Of a DNA stretch of 64,000 nt, positions 1 through 10,948 are shown one piece after another. The translations under genes were made by a program, and so were the position numbers. The DNA comes from CATQGW01 sp965242565 (GTDB lineage: Bacteria; Chloroflexota; Dehalococcoidia; Bin125), in contig OZ251457.1 of the NCBI GenBank assembly GCA_965242565.1, positions 1,550,001 to 1,614,000 of the forward strand, read 5' to 3'. Under the pieces are notes generated by a model that made no database searches, was not told the DNA's origin, and was given only the letters and a program-made list of their open reading frames with translations. Numbering within the stretch: position 1 is the stretch's first letter; each line of letters starts with the position of its first letter.

Positions 1-1172
1 TGCCGGTCGCAGTGAAGGATCTGTGCTTCACGGCGGACGCTCCGACGATGGGCGGGACGAAGGTGCTGGAGGATTTTCGGCCCGACTTCGATTCGACGGT
101 GGTGGCGCGGCTGCGCGCGGCGGGGGCGGTGCTGCTGGGCAAGCTCAATCTGACCGAGGGGGCGATGGCGGGGTACAACCGGGCGCGGCAGGTGCCGGTC
201 AATCCGTGGGCGGCGGATCGCTGGACGGGAGTGTCGTCGAGCGGCTCCGGCGCGGCGACGGCGGCGGGGCTGTGCTACGCCTCGCTGGGGAGCGATACGG
301 GGGGCTCGATTCGGTCGCCTTCGGCGTCGTGCGGGATTGTGGGGCTGAAGCCGACATGGGGGCGGGTGAGTCGGTACGGGGTGCTGGCGCTGGCGGAGTC
401 GCTGGATCATGTGGGGCCGATGACGCGCTCGACATGGGACGCGGCGGCGGTGCTGGAGGTGATCGCGGGCGACGATGCGGACGATCCGACGACGATTGCG
501 GAACCGGCGCCAGCGATTCTGGAGCGGATCGGGGACGGGGTTGAGGGGCTGCGGATTGGTTATGACGAGCGGTACGCCAGGGAGGATGTGATTCCACCGA
601 TTGCGGAAGCGGTGGCGGCGTCGGTGGAGACATTGGCGTCGCTAGGTGCGGAGATTGTGGCGGTGGAGCTGCCGGATCCGCGTCCGTACATGTCGGCGTG
701 GCCGGCGCTCTGCTCGGTGGAGGCGCTGACGGCGCACGCGGAGCATTATCCGGCACGGGCTGCGGAATACGGACCGTGGTTTCGCGCGTGGCTGGAGCGG
801 GGAGCGGGGACGAGCGCGGTGGAGTATGCGGAGGCGTGCAATGCGCGAGTGGAGCTGACGGGGCGGCTGGCGCGGTCGTTTGCGGGGATCGACATGCTGG
901 CGTGTCCGGCGCAGGGAACGCTGCCGCACCGGGTGACGGAGGAGCTGATGTACGAGGACACGCCGGGCGATTTCGACGCGACGCGGATGCAGTTCACTGC
1001 GCCGTGGGACATGAATCGCGCGCCGTCGCTGACGCTGCCGAACGGGTGGAGCGAGCAGGGGCTGCCGATCGCGCTGCAGCTGGTGGGCGCGCCGGGCGGC
1101 GAGGCCGTGTTGTGCCGAGCGGGATACGCCTACGAGCGGGCGACGGACTTTATGTGGCACCCGGAGGTGTAG
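1..1172 (+). CDS. Amidase (amidase-signature family), 5' end outside window
   Basis: Hydrolyses a carboxamide to acid and ammonia; the exact substrate cannot be told. The reading frame is open from the window edge, and the first readable residues PVAVKDLCFTADAP are an internal stretch of this family, so the true start lies upstream. The family's Ser-cisSer-Lys triad is visible: Lys in VAVKD, the glycine/serine-rich signature GVSSSGSG about 70 residues on, and the nucleophile Ser in DTGGSIR. It could also be a GatA-like amidotransferase subunit, but no gatB or gatC lies next to it within the window, and the neighbours are catabolic hydrolases. It ends with TAG and is followed by repeats. Confidence 0.88.
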   Translation, partial: PVAVKDLCFTADAPTMGGTKVLEDFRPDFDSTVVARLRAAGAVLLGKLNLTEGAMAGYNRARQVPVNPWAADRWTGVSSSGSGAATAAGLCYASLGSDTGGSIRSPSASCGIVGLKPTWGRVSRYGVLALAESLDHVGPMTRSTWDAAAVLEVIAGDDADDPTTIAEPAPAILERIGDGVEGLRIGYDERYAREDVIPPIAEAVAASVETLASLGAEIVAVELPDPRPYMSAWPALCSVEALTAHAEHYPARAAEYGPWFRAWLERGAGTSAVEYAEACNARVELTGRLARSFAGIDMLACPAQGTLPHRVTEELMYEDTPGDFDATRMQFTAPWDMNRAPSLTLPNGWSEQGLPIALQLVGAPGGEAVLCRAGYAYERATDFMWHPEV

Positions 1173-1260
1173 GGGGTGTGAGAGCGTTGGAGGTTGGCAG
1201 GCAGATTCCCCCCGTCCCTCCGTTATTCTCGCCCCTCTCTTCCTGCATACCCACCCTCTG

Positions 1261-1375
1261 CTCCGTCGTTCCTGCGCTCTGCTTCGTCATTCCTGTGCTC
1301 TGCTCCGTCATTCCTGTGCTTTTCTCCGTCATTCCTGTGCTCTTCTCCGTCATTCCTGTGCTCTTCTCCGTCATT
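1261..1375. repeat. 21-bp tandem repeat, five full units plus a partial
   Basis: Units of the form CTCCGTCATTCCTGTGCTCTT start at 1261, 1282, 1303, 1324 and 1345, with a sixth begun at 1366. The first unit is the most diverged and the last two are identical. The sixth runs into the palindromic element that follows. Each unit contains CGTCATTCC, the same word found in the repeat patches near 43.2, 53 and 56.2 kb. Nothing here looks coding. Confidence 0.85.
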
Positions 1376-1513
1376 CCAGCGAAAGCTGGAATCCATACGG
1401 CGGCCGTCGGCGCCGCGGCGTATCGAGATGGCCTGCGAACGGACATTGGAGATGGACCCGGGAATCTTGCGCCGTGAACGGCGTTGGATATGGATTCCAG
1501 CGTGCGCTGGAAT
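1369..1513. repeat. Short dispersed element with palindromic ends (MITE-like)
   Basis: The left end carries ATTCCAGC-gaaa-GCTGGAAT (1373-1392) and the right end ATTCCAGC-gtgc-GCTGGAAT (1494-1513). The words just inside, GGAATCCATA and TATGGATTCC, are also inverted. The inner sequence beginning ATCCATACGGCGGC recurs near 56262, and the right-end palindrome recurs at 53443-53462, so this is a dispersed family. There is no coding capacity. The rest of the gap from 1173 to 1629 shows no gene. Confidence 0.6.
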
Positions 1514-1629
1514 AGCAGAAGAGGGGCGGGAACGACGGACTTGAGGCGCGGGCGGGGAGTGGGAGGCCTCGTGGGGGTTTTATGCTGGGGGAACGAGCTA
1601 GAGCGGGCTGCTTATGGAAGGTGGGTTCC

Positions 1630-2484
1630 ATGCCTGAGGCGACGCCGACGATCGACTGCCAGGTGCATGCCTACGAGCGCGACCGGCCGGAGCGTCCCTG
1701 GCGGGCGGTGCTGGCGGGTCCGGCGGAGGTGACGGGCGACGACATAGCGGCGGCGATGGATGCGGTGGGGGTGGACGGAGCGCTGTTGATCTCGCCGTTC
1801 ACAATGTACGGCTACGACGCGAGTTATGTGCAGGAGGTGTATAGGCGGCATCCCGGCCGCTTCGGGCTGATCAAGCCGTTCGATCCGACTTCGGAGTCGG
1901 TTGCAGACGAGGTGGCCGAGTGGGCGGCAGCACCGGGTGTGGTGGGAGCGCGGGTGGTGCTGGCGTTCCACGACCTGGACATCGACCATCCGGGGTTCGG
2001 GCGCATTCTGGAAGCGGGCGCGGCGGCGGAGATTCCCGTGAACATGCTGTGCGCGGGGAAGCTGCCGGAGTTTCGAGCGCTGGCGCGGCGGCACCCGAAC
2101 ACGCAGCTGGTGATCGACCATGTGGGGCTGTCGCAGCCGTTTCATCCGCCGGCGCCGGAGGAGCCGTGGGCGGACCTGGAGAATGTGCTGTCGCTGGCCG
2201 AGCTGGAGCATGTGGCGATCAAGATTTCGGGGGCCTGCACGCTCTCGAAAGAGGCGTTTCCGTATGCGGACATCTGGGGACCGCTGGGGCGGATTTTCGA
2301 GGCCTACGGCTTCGAGCGCTGCATGTGGGGGACGGACTGGACGCGGGCAGTGAACCTGCTGACCTATGAGCAGGGCGTGGAGGCGTTCCGGCTGACGGAC
2401 AGCCTGAGCGACGCGGAGCGGGCGGCGCTGATGGGCGGCAGCCTGCAACGCATCTACGGCTGGTCGCCGACAATCCAGGGCTGA
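1630..2484 (+). CDS. Amidohydrolase-2 family TIM-barrel hydrolase/decarboxylase
   Basis: A 284-residue protein of the amidohydrolase-2 group, whose members hydrolyse lactones or decarboxylate aromatic and dicarboxylic acids. Visible features are the N-terminal strand DCQVHAYE (His13; the usual HxH is reduced to one His), VIDHVGL (His164) after a central strand, and GTDWTR (Asp236) near the C-terminus. I chose ATG 1630 because GGAAGGTGG precedes it by about five bases; a longer frame from 1582 adds residues unlike the family. The gene is followed after 24 bases by a hydrolase gene, so the two probably form a small catabolic operon. The substrate is unknown. Confidence 0.8.
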   Translation: MPEATPTIDCQVHAYERDRPERPWRAVLAGPAEVTGDDIAAAMDAVGVDGALLISPFTMYGYDASYVQEVYRRHPGRFGLIKPFDPTSESVADEVAEWAAAPGVVGARVVLAFHDLDIDHPGFGRILEAGAAAEIPVNMLCAGKLPEFRALARRHPNTQLVIDHVGLSQPFHPPAPEEPWADLENVLSLAELEHVAIKISGACTLSKEAFPYADIWGPLGRIFEAYGFERCMWGTDWTRAVNLLTYEQGVEAFRLTDSLSDAERAALMGGSLQRIYGWSPTIQG

Positions 2485-2508
2485 GCACGCACGGCTGAGG
2501 AGAAACTG

Positions 2509-3423
2509 ATGCTGTTTGGGCAGCGACGCGCGCGGATTGTCGAGGAGCTGAACGCGGCTTCGGAGGTGGTGGAGACGGCGCAGGGGCGGGTGGAGTTCGC
2601 GCGGCGGGGCAACGCGCCGTATGTGCTGATCGTGCATGGCACGCCGCAGGGCCACCACGCGAGCGCGATGGGCGCGCCGTTTGAGGCGGCGGGGTTGGGG
2701 ACGATCACACCGTCGCGGCCGGGCTATCTGCGAACGCCGTTGGCGACGGGACGGACGCCGGCGGAGCAGGCGGACGCGATGGCGGCGCTGCTGGATGCGT
2801 TGGCGGTCGAGACGGTGGCGGTGTACGCGGTGTCGGGCGGTGGACCGAGCGGGATTGAGTTTGCGGCACGGCATCCGGACTGTGTGCGGGTGCTGATTCT
2901 GGAGGCGGCGATCTCGCAGCGGTTCGAGCCGCCGGGCTCGCGGCTGATGCTGGCGCTGTTTACAAATCCGTTGGTGAGCGAGCTGCAGGGCGAGCTGATG
3001 CGGCGGTTTCCGCGGATGATGGTGGGGCAGATGCTGCAAGTTGAGAGCTCGCTGGACGCGGCGGATCGCGCGCGGGCAACGGATGAGATTCTGGCGAGTC
3101 CCGAGATGCTGGGGCTCGTCCAGGGGCTGGTGGCGGGCGGGCCGCCGATCGGTCTGCTGCGCGCGGGGTTCGACAACGATCTGAAGCAGTTTGGGGCGAT
3201 TGAGCGGCTGCCGCTGGGGAAGATTCGATGTCCAACGCTGGTGATGCACGGGACGCACGACGGAGATGTGCCGTTTGCGCACGGTGAGCGCTCGGCGCGG
3301 GAGATTCCGGGCGCGGAGCTGCACCGGGTGGAGAAGGGCTGGCATCTGCTGGCGCTGAGCGAGGGCGCAGAGGACTACGAGCGGGCGAAACTCGAGTTTC
3401 TGCTGCGACACATGCAGCCGTAG
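2509..3423 (+). CDS. Alpha/beta-fold hydrolase
   Basis: A 304-residue alpha/beta hydrolase. The oxyanion region is HGTPQGHH near residue 43, the nucleophile elbow is VSGGGPSG (Ser109), the acidic residue lies in HGTHDGDVP, and the catalytic His is in GWHLLAL near the C-terminus. The start is supported by GAGGAG seven bases upstream. It lies 24 bases after the amidohydrolase gene, which suggests cotranscription and consecutive steps on one substrate. The elbow is VSGGG rather than the common GxSxG, as in proline-iminopeptidase-like and lactonase-like members. The substrate cannot be read from sequence. Confidence 0.82.
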   Translation: MLFGQRRARIVEELNAASEVVETAQGRVEFARRGNAPYVLIVHGTPQGHHASAMGAPFEAAGLGTITPSRPGYLRTPLATGRTPAEQADAMAALLDALAVETVAVYAVSGGGPSGIEFAARHPDCVRVLILEAAISQRFEPPGSRLMLALFTNPLVSELQGELMRRFPRMMVGQMLQVESSLDAADRARATDEILASPEMLGLVQGLVAGGPPIGLLRAGFDNDLKQFGAIERLPLGKIRCPTLVMHGTHDGDVPFAHGERSAREIPGAELHRVEKGWHLLALSEGAEDYERAKLEFLLRHMQP

Positions 3424-3451
3424 CGGGCAGCAGTCGGGCGGCGGATGCGGG

Positions 3452-3506
3452 TGGTAGCCCCAACGGGATTCGAACCTGTGCTACCAGCTTGAAAGGCTGG
3501 CGTCCC
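3452..3506 (-). pseudogene. Partial tRNA-Glu copy (3' part only)
   Basis: This 55-base stretch matches the 3' part of the complete tRNA-Glu at 4297-4372 with two mismatches. It contains the anticodon arm with UUC, the T arm, the acceptor 3' strand and the encoded CCA. The match stops at the 5' side of the anticodon arm; the D arm and 5' acceptor strand are missing. It therefore cannot be a working tRNA and looks like the far attachment repeat left by integration into the tRNA 3' end. Confidence 0.85.
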
Positions 3507-3768
3507 AACGCCGCGCCTCCGGCGACGAAGTCAGCCGACAGCCGGAAACACGTCTTCGGACGAAATCAACGCGACCAACTCGACCGCGATCCTCGTCCGA
3601 TGCGCCCCGTCGGCGGACATCGCCGAAGTACTCCAGCCAGTTTACCGACAGGTAGTCTTCTCCAGTCCGCAGGGCGAATGCACCTGTCGTCGGCATGCCT
3701 TGGGCGACCGTCGCTGGCCGACAGTACCGTGCCACATGATCGGCGTCGGAGAGCGGATCACCGGTCAC
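3481..3768 (-). CDS. Uncharacterised protein, C-terminus probably replaced
   Basis: A 95-residue product whose first half looks like real protein (MTGDPLSDADHVARYC, then GEDYLSVNWLEYFGD); I recall similar LSVNWLEYF-type hypotheticals but no function. After about residue 50 the composition turns arginine-rich, and the last residues are read from the partial tRNA-Glu, so the original C-terminus appears lost or frameshifted. The ATG overlaps the stop of the upstream gene (ATGA), which implies translational coupling. Together the two genes fill the cassette between the tRNA copies. Confidence 0.55.
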   Translation of the reverse strand: MTGDPLSDADHVARYCRPATVAQGMPTTGAFALRTGEDYLSVNWLEYFGDVRRRGASDEDRGRVGRVDFVRRRVSGCRLTSSPEARRWDASLSSW

Positions 3769-4208
3769 GAGCGCTCAATCTCCAGAAGAAAGGGCGCGAC
3801 CGCCGCCAACGCCTCATCTTTGGGCAACGTGCCGTACACGCTGGTCCGTTCTGCGTCGCGGGCCGCAGGCGCGGCGATCGCCGCGAACCGAATGCGCCCG
3901 TCCGGCAGAAACTCGAACGCCATCAACCCTTCCGACAGCACCCGCCATTCGGCCAGCAGCAGACCGTCGGGGTCCGTCGAGATCACCGGCTCCAGCGCCC
4001 GGTCGTTGCACACGAGCAGATCCGCAAGCGCCAGCAGGGACTCAAAGTTCAGCGGCGGTTCTTCAGGATCGTCAATGCTCAAGCCGAGCAGGTACGCGAG
4101 CCGCTTGGCTGTCGATTCCAGCCCGAACGCCCGCAGCGCATCAATCACCTCGTCGGGCGTCGCCGCGGACGCGATTCGGCCCCGATGGTCGATCTCCTGC
4201 GTCACCAT
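3765..4208 (-). CDS. Uncharacterised protein of the tRNA-Glu cassette
   Basis: A 147-residue protein, starting MVTQEIDHRGR, with no motif I recognise. It is acidic and helical looking: a first part with an alpha-helical ring (PDEVIDALRAFGLESTAKRL), a middle LLALADLLVC, and a C-terminal segment that resembles a beta-sheet domain (MAFEFLPDGRIRFAAIA). ATG 4208 is chosen over a TTG at 4226 because GGAGG lies upstream. A -10-like TAGAAT at 4249-4254 could drive it. It is coupled by ATGA to the next gene. It could be half of a two-component toxin-antitoxin or immunity pair, but that is only inferred from the layout. Confidence 0.6.
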   Translation of the reverse strand: MVTQEIDHRGRIASAATPDEVIDALRAFGLESTAKRLAYLLGLSIDDPEEPPLNFESLLALADLLVCNDRALEPVISTDPDGLLLAEWRVLSEGLMAFEFLPDGRIRFAAIAAPAARDAERTSVYGTLPKDEALAAVAPFLLEIERS

Positions 4209-4248
4209 GGGACGAGCGCCCTCCAACCGCAGCCTGCACGTTGGAGCG

Positions 4249-4254
4249 ATTCTA
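4249..4254 (-). promoter_or_regulatory. Candidate -10 box for the cassette genes
   Basis: TAGAAT reads on the minus strand 40 bases before the ATG at 4208 and just outside the 3' end of tRNA-Glu. No good -35 lies 16-18 bases upstream, so the promoter is only tentative. Readthrough from the tRNA could also supply transcription. Confidence 0.35.
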
Positions 4255-4296
4255 GCCTGACCGATGGATCCGTCCGCGCAACGAACAAGGCGGCGG

Positions 4297-4372
4297 TGGT
4301 GGCCCCAACGGGATTCGAACCCGTGCTACCAGCTTGAAAGGCTGGCGTCCTAGGCCTCTAGACGATGGGGCC
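4297..4372 (-). tRNA. tRNA-Glu(UUC)
   Basis: A complete 76-base cloverleaf with a GGCCCCA/TGGGGCC acceptor stem, D arm, anticodon stem CCAGC/GCTGG with loop CTTTCAA (anticodon UUC), a T arm containing GGTTCGAATCC, discriminator A and encoded CCA. It lies divergent from trkH, 55 bases away. A partial copy of its 3' part lies 0.8 kb downstream on the same strand. Confidence 0.95.
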
Positions 4373-4427
4373 CCGCACTCAGAGCGTACTACGGTTGGGC
4401 GGTCGTAGAGTGAGTCGTGGAGGTCAG

Positions 4428-5843
4428 ATGCAGGAGTCGCGCCCGGTCTATCGGCGGCGCCCGGGGAATGTCGTGCTGCGCCGGGCGCGGCTCGAGCCCG
4501 AGGTGGTGCGGGTGCGGGTGCGGCGGCGGCGGCGCATCGCGCCGCGCTCCTGGATGGTGGTAGTGGCGTTTGCGGCGGTGATGGCGGGCGGCGGCGGACT
4601 GTTGAGTCTGGAGCTCGCGGCCGAGGACGGAGTGGAGGTGGGCTTCCTCGACGGCCTGTTTACGGCTGTCTCGGCGGTGAGTGTGACGGGGTTGACACGC
4701 TTCGACACGGCGGACAGCTTCTCCTGGTTCGGCGAGGCGGTGACGCTGGCGCTGTTCCAGCTGGGCGGGCTGGGAGTGACGATGTACGCGGGGGTGCTGA
4801 TTCTGATCGCGGGGCGGCGGCTGGGGATGCGCGGGCGGCAGTTCTTCGGGATGGAGCTAGCGGGCAGCGGGACCGAGGTGGCGGGCGCGCCGCGGCTGCT
4901 GCGGCGGGTGATGATCTACACGGCGGCCGCGGAGCTCACGACCTTTCTGCTCCTGCTGCCGTGGTTCGTGATCGAGTTCGGCGGCGGGCGCTCGGTCTGG
5001 CTGGCGCTCTATCACGCGGTGTCGGCCTTCAACAACGCGGGCTTTGATCTGATGGGCGGCGGGCGCGGCTTCGCGGGGCAGGCGGCGGATGGCTATCCGG
5101 TCGTGGTGATGGGGATTGCGGCGCTGGTGGGCAGCCTGTCGTTCCTGACGGTGTTCGATCTGCCGCGCGGGCGGCGGCGCTGGACACTGGATACGCGCGT
5201 GGTGCTGTGGGGGATGGGCGGGCTGCTGGCGCTGGGGATGCTGGTCTTCATTCTGGCGGAGTGGCAGGGGGTGATGAGCGGGCAGAGCGCGGGGTCGCGG
5301 GTGGTGAACGGATTCTTCCTGGCAGTGAACCGGACCACAGGAATGTCGACGATGCCGATAGAGCAGCTGGGCGACGGGACGACGGCAGGGCTGCTCCCGC
5401 TGATGCTGGTCGGCGGGGCGTCGACCTCGACGGCGAGCGGGATCAAGATCGGGGCGTTCATGATTTCGGTCTTTGCGGTGCTTTCGGCGCTGCGGGGGCG
5501 CGAGAGCGTGGTGGCGCTGGGGCGCGAGGTGCCGGCCGCGGTGGTCATTCGCGCGTTCGCGGTGGTGATGCTGGGGCTGACCGCCTACGGAGCGGGCGCG
5601 GCGGCGTTGATGGCGATCGAGAGCGAGCTTGCCCCCTTGGCGGTGGCGTTCGACGCGATGTCGGCGCTGGCGAACGTGGGCTGGAGTCAGGGCGCCGCGG
5701 GCGCGGCGTCGGCCTGGGGCGCGTATCTGCTGATGGCGATGATGTTCGTGGGGCGTCTGGGGCCGATGCTGGTGGCGCTGGCGATTCCGGATCGGCCGCA
5801 TGATCGCTACCGCTATCCGAGCGCGCCGGTTCGGATTGGCTGA
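4428..5843 (+). CDS. trkH: TrkH/KtrB-family potassium transporter, membrane subunit
   Basis: An integral membrane K+ uptake protein of 471 residues. It has the four-fold pore-loop architecture of the Trk/Ktr/HKT family; selectivity-filter-like segments are visible in SAVSVTGLTRFDT, SAFNNAGFDLM, NRTTGMSTMP and SALANVGWSQG, each with the conserved glycine. Hydrophobic helices alternate between them. The first 40 residues are arginine-rich and cytoplasmic. ATG 4428 is chosen because GGAGG precedes it by a few bases and longer frames run into tRNA-Glu. The gene for the NAD-binding regulatory partner follows 48 bases downstream, so the two form a complete uptake system. Confidence 0.92.
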   Translation: MQESRPVYRRRPGNVVLRRARLEPEVVRVRVRRRRRIAPRSWMVVVAFAAVMAGGGGLLSLELAAEDGVEVGFLDGLFTAVSAVSVTGLTRFDTADSFSWFGEAVTLALFQLGGLGVTMYAGVLILIAGRRLGMRGRQFFGMELAGSGTEVAGAPRLLRRVMIYTAAAELTTFLLLLPWFVIEFGGGRSVWLALYHAVSAFNNAGFDLMGGGRGFAGQAADGYPVVVMGIAALVGSLSFLTVFDLPRGRRRWTLDTRVVLWGMGGLLALGMLVFILAEWQGVMSGQSAGSRVVNGFFLAVNRTTGMSTMPIEQLGDGTTAGLLPLMLVGGASTSTASGIKIGAFMISVFAVLSALRGRESVVALGREVPAAVVIRAFAVVMLGLTAYGAGAAALMAIESELAPLAVAFDAMSALANVGWSQGAAGAASAWGAYLLMAMMFVGRLGPMLVALAIPDRPHDRYRYPSAPVRIG

Positions 5844-5891
5844 GGCTGGGATATCGTGAGGGCGCGGGAGCCGCGCTGAGGAGGATGGCGC

Positions 5892-6539
5892 ATGCAGGTG
5901 GCGGTGCTCGGGCTGGGCCGGTTCGGCGACCACTTGGCGCGGATGCTCCAGGAGCAGGGGCATGATGTGCTGGCCGTGGACATGGACGCAGGAGTGGTGA
6001 ATCGTCTGGCCGATGCGGTGGCGCGGGCGATGATTGCCGACATCACGGATGTGGACGCGCTGCGGGAAATGGCGGTGGGGGATGTGGATGTGGCGGTGGT
6101 ATCGACGGCGGAGTTGGACGCAAGCGTGCTGGCGAGCATGAACTGCCAGACGCTGGAGGTGCCGCTGGTGTTCGCGAAGGCGCGGAGCGAGCGGCACGCG
6201 CTGATCCTGGAGCGGCTTGGAGTGGACCGGATTATGCAGCCGGAGCGCGACGGCGCGGAGCGGTTCGCACACATGCTGCAGGTGAGCCAGGCGCGGGATT
6301 TTCTGCCGCTGACGCAGGGCTACGGAGTGGCGATTTTCGAGGCGCCGCGGGTGTGGGTGGGGCGTCGGCTGGAGGCGGCGTCGGCGGACGAGACGGCGCC
6401 GAGCCGGCGGCTGCTGGCAGTGGTGCGGGGCGAGGAAGTGCAGTTGTCGCCCGTGCTTTCGCAGGAGATTCGGCGCGGGGATCTGCTGGTGTATGCGGCG
6501 ACGGACGAGGATTTGGGGCGTCCGCTGGGGCGGGGGTAG
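5892..6539 (+). CDS. trkA: TrkA/KtrA-family NAD-binding regulator of K+ uptake
   Basis: A cytoplasmic regulatory ring subunit of 215 residues. An N-terminal Rossmann domain carries GLGRFG (residues 7-12) and the acidic strand end VLAVD (Asp30) that binds the NAD ribose. The C-terminal part from about residue 140 fits the TrkA-C ligand domain. Its length is that of a single RCK unit (KtrA type), not the double TrkA of E. coli. The start follows GAGGAGGATGGCGC. It sits directly behind the TrkH-family gene, its usual partner. Confidence 0.92.
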   Translation: MQVAVLGLGRFGDHLARMLQEQGHDVLAVDMDAGVVNRLADAVARAMIADITDVDALREMAVGDVDVAVVSTAELDASVLASMNCQTLEVPLVFAKARSERHALILERLGVDRIMQPERDGAERFAHMLQVSQARDFLPLTQGYGVAIFEAPRVWVGRRLEAASADETAPSRRLLAVVRGEEVQLSPVLSQEIRRGDLLVYAATDEDLGRPLGRG

Positions 6540-6616
6540 GGGCGTCCTGTGCAAGCCGGAGGCCGGCCTCCGCGGCGGGAGCGGGAATGACGCAGAAACG
6601 GGGCTGAAATGACGCA

Positions 6617-6640
6617 GGCCGGCCTCTTTCGAGGCCGGCC
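6617..6640. terminator. Strong stem-loop between trkA and the rRNA-tRNA unit
   Basis: A perfect 10-bp stem GGCCGGCCTC / GAGGCCGGCC with loop TTTC. It lies just past the 3' end of tRNA-fMet on the minus strand and after trkA on the plus strand, so it could end both transcripts. No clear T-run follows on either strand, so it may act as a processing or stabilising hairpin instead. The flanking sequence 6567-6612 contains fragments of the GGGAATGACG dispersed repeat. Confidence 0.55.
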
Positions 6641-6652
6641 GCGTGGGGTGCG

Positions 6653-6727
<75 letters not shown>

Positions 6728-6736
6728 CCGTTGGGT

Positions 6737-6751
6737 CAGGTTGCGAAGGCG
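6737..6751 (-). other. 3' arm of the 23S long-range processing stem
   Basis: On the plus strand CAGGTTGCGAAGGCG reads here; CGCTTTCGCAACCTG reads at 9929-9943. The RNA copies pair with one mismatch over 15 bases, and pairing extends with GGG/CCC beyond an internal mismatch. The arms flank the 23S gene, as RNase III processing stems do. The arm lies between 23S and tRNA-fMet. Confidence 0.7.
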
Positions 6752-6796
6752 TTCATGGGGGCGCGCGTGGCGCTGCGCTGCGCAGAGTGCAGTGCA

Positions 6797-9780
<2,984 letters not shown>

Positions 9781-9928
9781 TGCGCTACACGCTGCGCATG
9801 CGCATGAACCACACGCTCGCCTCCGGACGCGCCGGCCTCGGCGCTGCAGCCCGTGCGGGCGGCGGCGCGCAGCTGGCGGCGGAGGCTTCCCCCGCGTCTC
9901 CCTGCGTCGCTGCAGGGAGCGCTGTGGA

Positions 9929-9943
9929 CGCTTTCGCAACCTG
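9929..9943 (-). other. 5' arm of the 23S long-range processing stem
   Basis: This is the partner of 6737-6751. It lies about 150 bases before the mature 5' end and 45 bases after the expected transcription start. Confidence 0.7.
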
Positions 9944-9994
9944 TCCCTTGTCAAGGCGCGCCCCGCGCAGCTGGGCTGGGGGGTGCAAGAGGCA

Positions 9995-10024
9995 ATCTTA
10001 GACAGATGAGAGGCGCTGCGTCAA
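9995..10024 (-). promoter_or_regulatory. Promoter of the 23S rRNA unit
   Basis: On the minus strand TTGACG (10024-10019), an 18-base spacer and TAAGAT (10000-9995) form a good housekeeping promoter. Transcription would start near 9987 and give a leader of about 207 bases before the 23S 5' end. A second TTGACA at 9954-9949 has no -10 partner. Confidence 0.7.
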
Positions 10025-10025
10025 C

Positions 10026-10059
10026 CCGGGCCGTCGGAGGCGACCCAGAGACGGCCCGG
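10026..10059 (-). terminator. Stem-loop insulating the rRNA promoter from the upstream gene
   Basis: A 10-bp stem CCGGGCCGTC / GACGGCCCGG with a 14-base loop lies between the stop of the DUF169 gene and the -35 box of the 23S promoter. It probably stops transcription arriving from the protein gene. There is no T-run. No gene is visible in 9781-10126 apart from these signals and the leader. Confidence 0.5.
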
Positions 10060-10126
10060 CGGCGCGTCGCCGGCGGGCGGCGGGCAAGCGGCGGGCAGAG
10101 CAATCAGGCGGAGCGGGCGGGCGACC

Positions 10127-10948
10127 TCAGAAGCGGTCCTGGTAGGAGCGGGCAAGCGATTCGGAGGGGTCGGCCTGGATGCCGAGCGGCGGGATGGGGT
10201 AGCGCAGCCCGTTGCGCGAGAGCGCCTCCAGGCCTGCGATCAGCTTGGGCAGGTAGCGCGGCGGCAGCGCCATCAGCAGCTCGTCGTCCTGCACGCCGCC
10301 GAAGCGGCGCTCGGCGTAGCAGGGGATCGAGAGGGAGGGTTCGCCGGTGCGCAGGGCACGGCCCCAGCTGTCGGCGCAGGCGGATTCGCCGACGACGCTG
10401 AATTCGAACTTTTTGTAGCCGCTGAACTGGAGGCCGTTGATCAGGATGATCATCTGGCCGGGGGTGCCGTAGAGCAGGACGAGGTCGGGCGGGTCGAGGC
10501 GTCCGGTGGCGAGCGGCGAGACGGCGAGGGCGGCGTAGCCTCCGCTGGGTAGGACGTCCATGGCCTGCTGATGAGCGATGGAGTCCTCGTCGGAGGCGAA
10601 CCAGACATTGGTCATGGTGGTGCGCAGGCGCCACTCGCCGTCGTCTTCGTTGGGGTGCAGACCGACGGGCGCGCCGCACTGCGCGCCGATCAGGTCGTCC
10701 ATGGTGATGCCGAGGGTGAAGTTGAGCCAGCGCGCCTGGGCGACGATCTGGTCGAGCGCGAATTTGGTCTGCGGGCGGCGGACGCGGGGGACGGCCTGCA
10801 TCTCGTCGACGGTCTCGAACAGCTTCATGCCGACGGGGGTGGGGGTGAGGCGCAAGAGGCGGGCGAGGTCGGCGACGATCTGCGGCCAGTCGTAGCTGTC
10901 GGGCTCAGGCGGGGCGTCGGGCGCGACGCCGACGGCGGCGGTGGTCAT
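10127..10948 (-). CDS. DUF169 family protein
   Basis: A 273-residue protein of the DUF169 family. Members are of unknown role and are often found near metabolic or methanogenic genes. The family hallmark TPTPVGMKLFET lies near residue 35, followed by a conserved cysteine in GAQCGAP and LLYGTPGQMIILINGL in the middle. There is no signal peptide or membrane helix. ATG 10948 follows a GGGAG site. It is divergent from the first CaiB-type CoA-transferase gene, with 165 bases between the starts, so the two may share control. A much longer open frame extends upstream over the CaiB genes but is antisense to them. Confidence 0.75.
   Translation of the reverse strand: MTTAAVGVAPDAPPEPDSYDWPQIVADLARLLRLTPTPVGMKLFETVDEMQAVPRVRRPQTKFALDQIVAQARWLNFTLGITMDDLIGAQCGAPVGLHPNEDDGEWRLRTTMTNVWFASDEDSIAHQQAMDVLPSGGYAALAVSPLATGRLDPPDLVLLYGTPGQMIILINGLQFSGYKKFEFSVVGESACADSWGRALRTGEPSLSIPCYAERRFGGVQDDELLMALPPRYLPKLIAGLEALSRNGLRYPIPPLGIQADPSESLARSYQDRF

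Noticed and set aside
1612..3411. Long minus-strand frame opposite the amidohydrolase and hydrolase genes
   Set aside because: Arginine/histidine/proline-rich antisense shadow without motifs; both plus-strand genes have family signatures and ribosome sites.
3452..3530. A second functional tRNA-Glu
   Set aside because: The D arm and 5' acceptor strand are absent; no sequence beyond 3506 can complete the cloverleaf.
9949..9954. TTGACA as a second rRNA promoter
   Set aside because: No -10 box lies 16-18 bases downstream; the better promoter is at 9995-10024.
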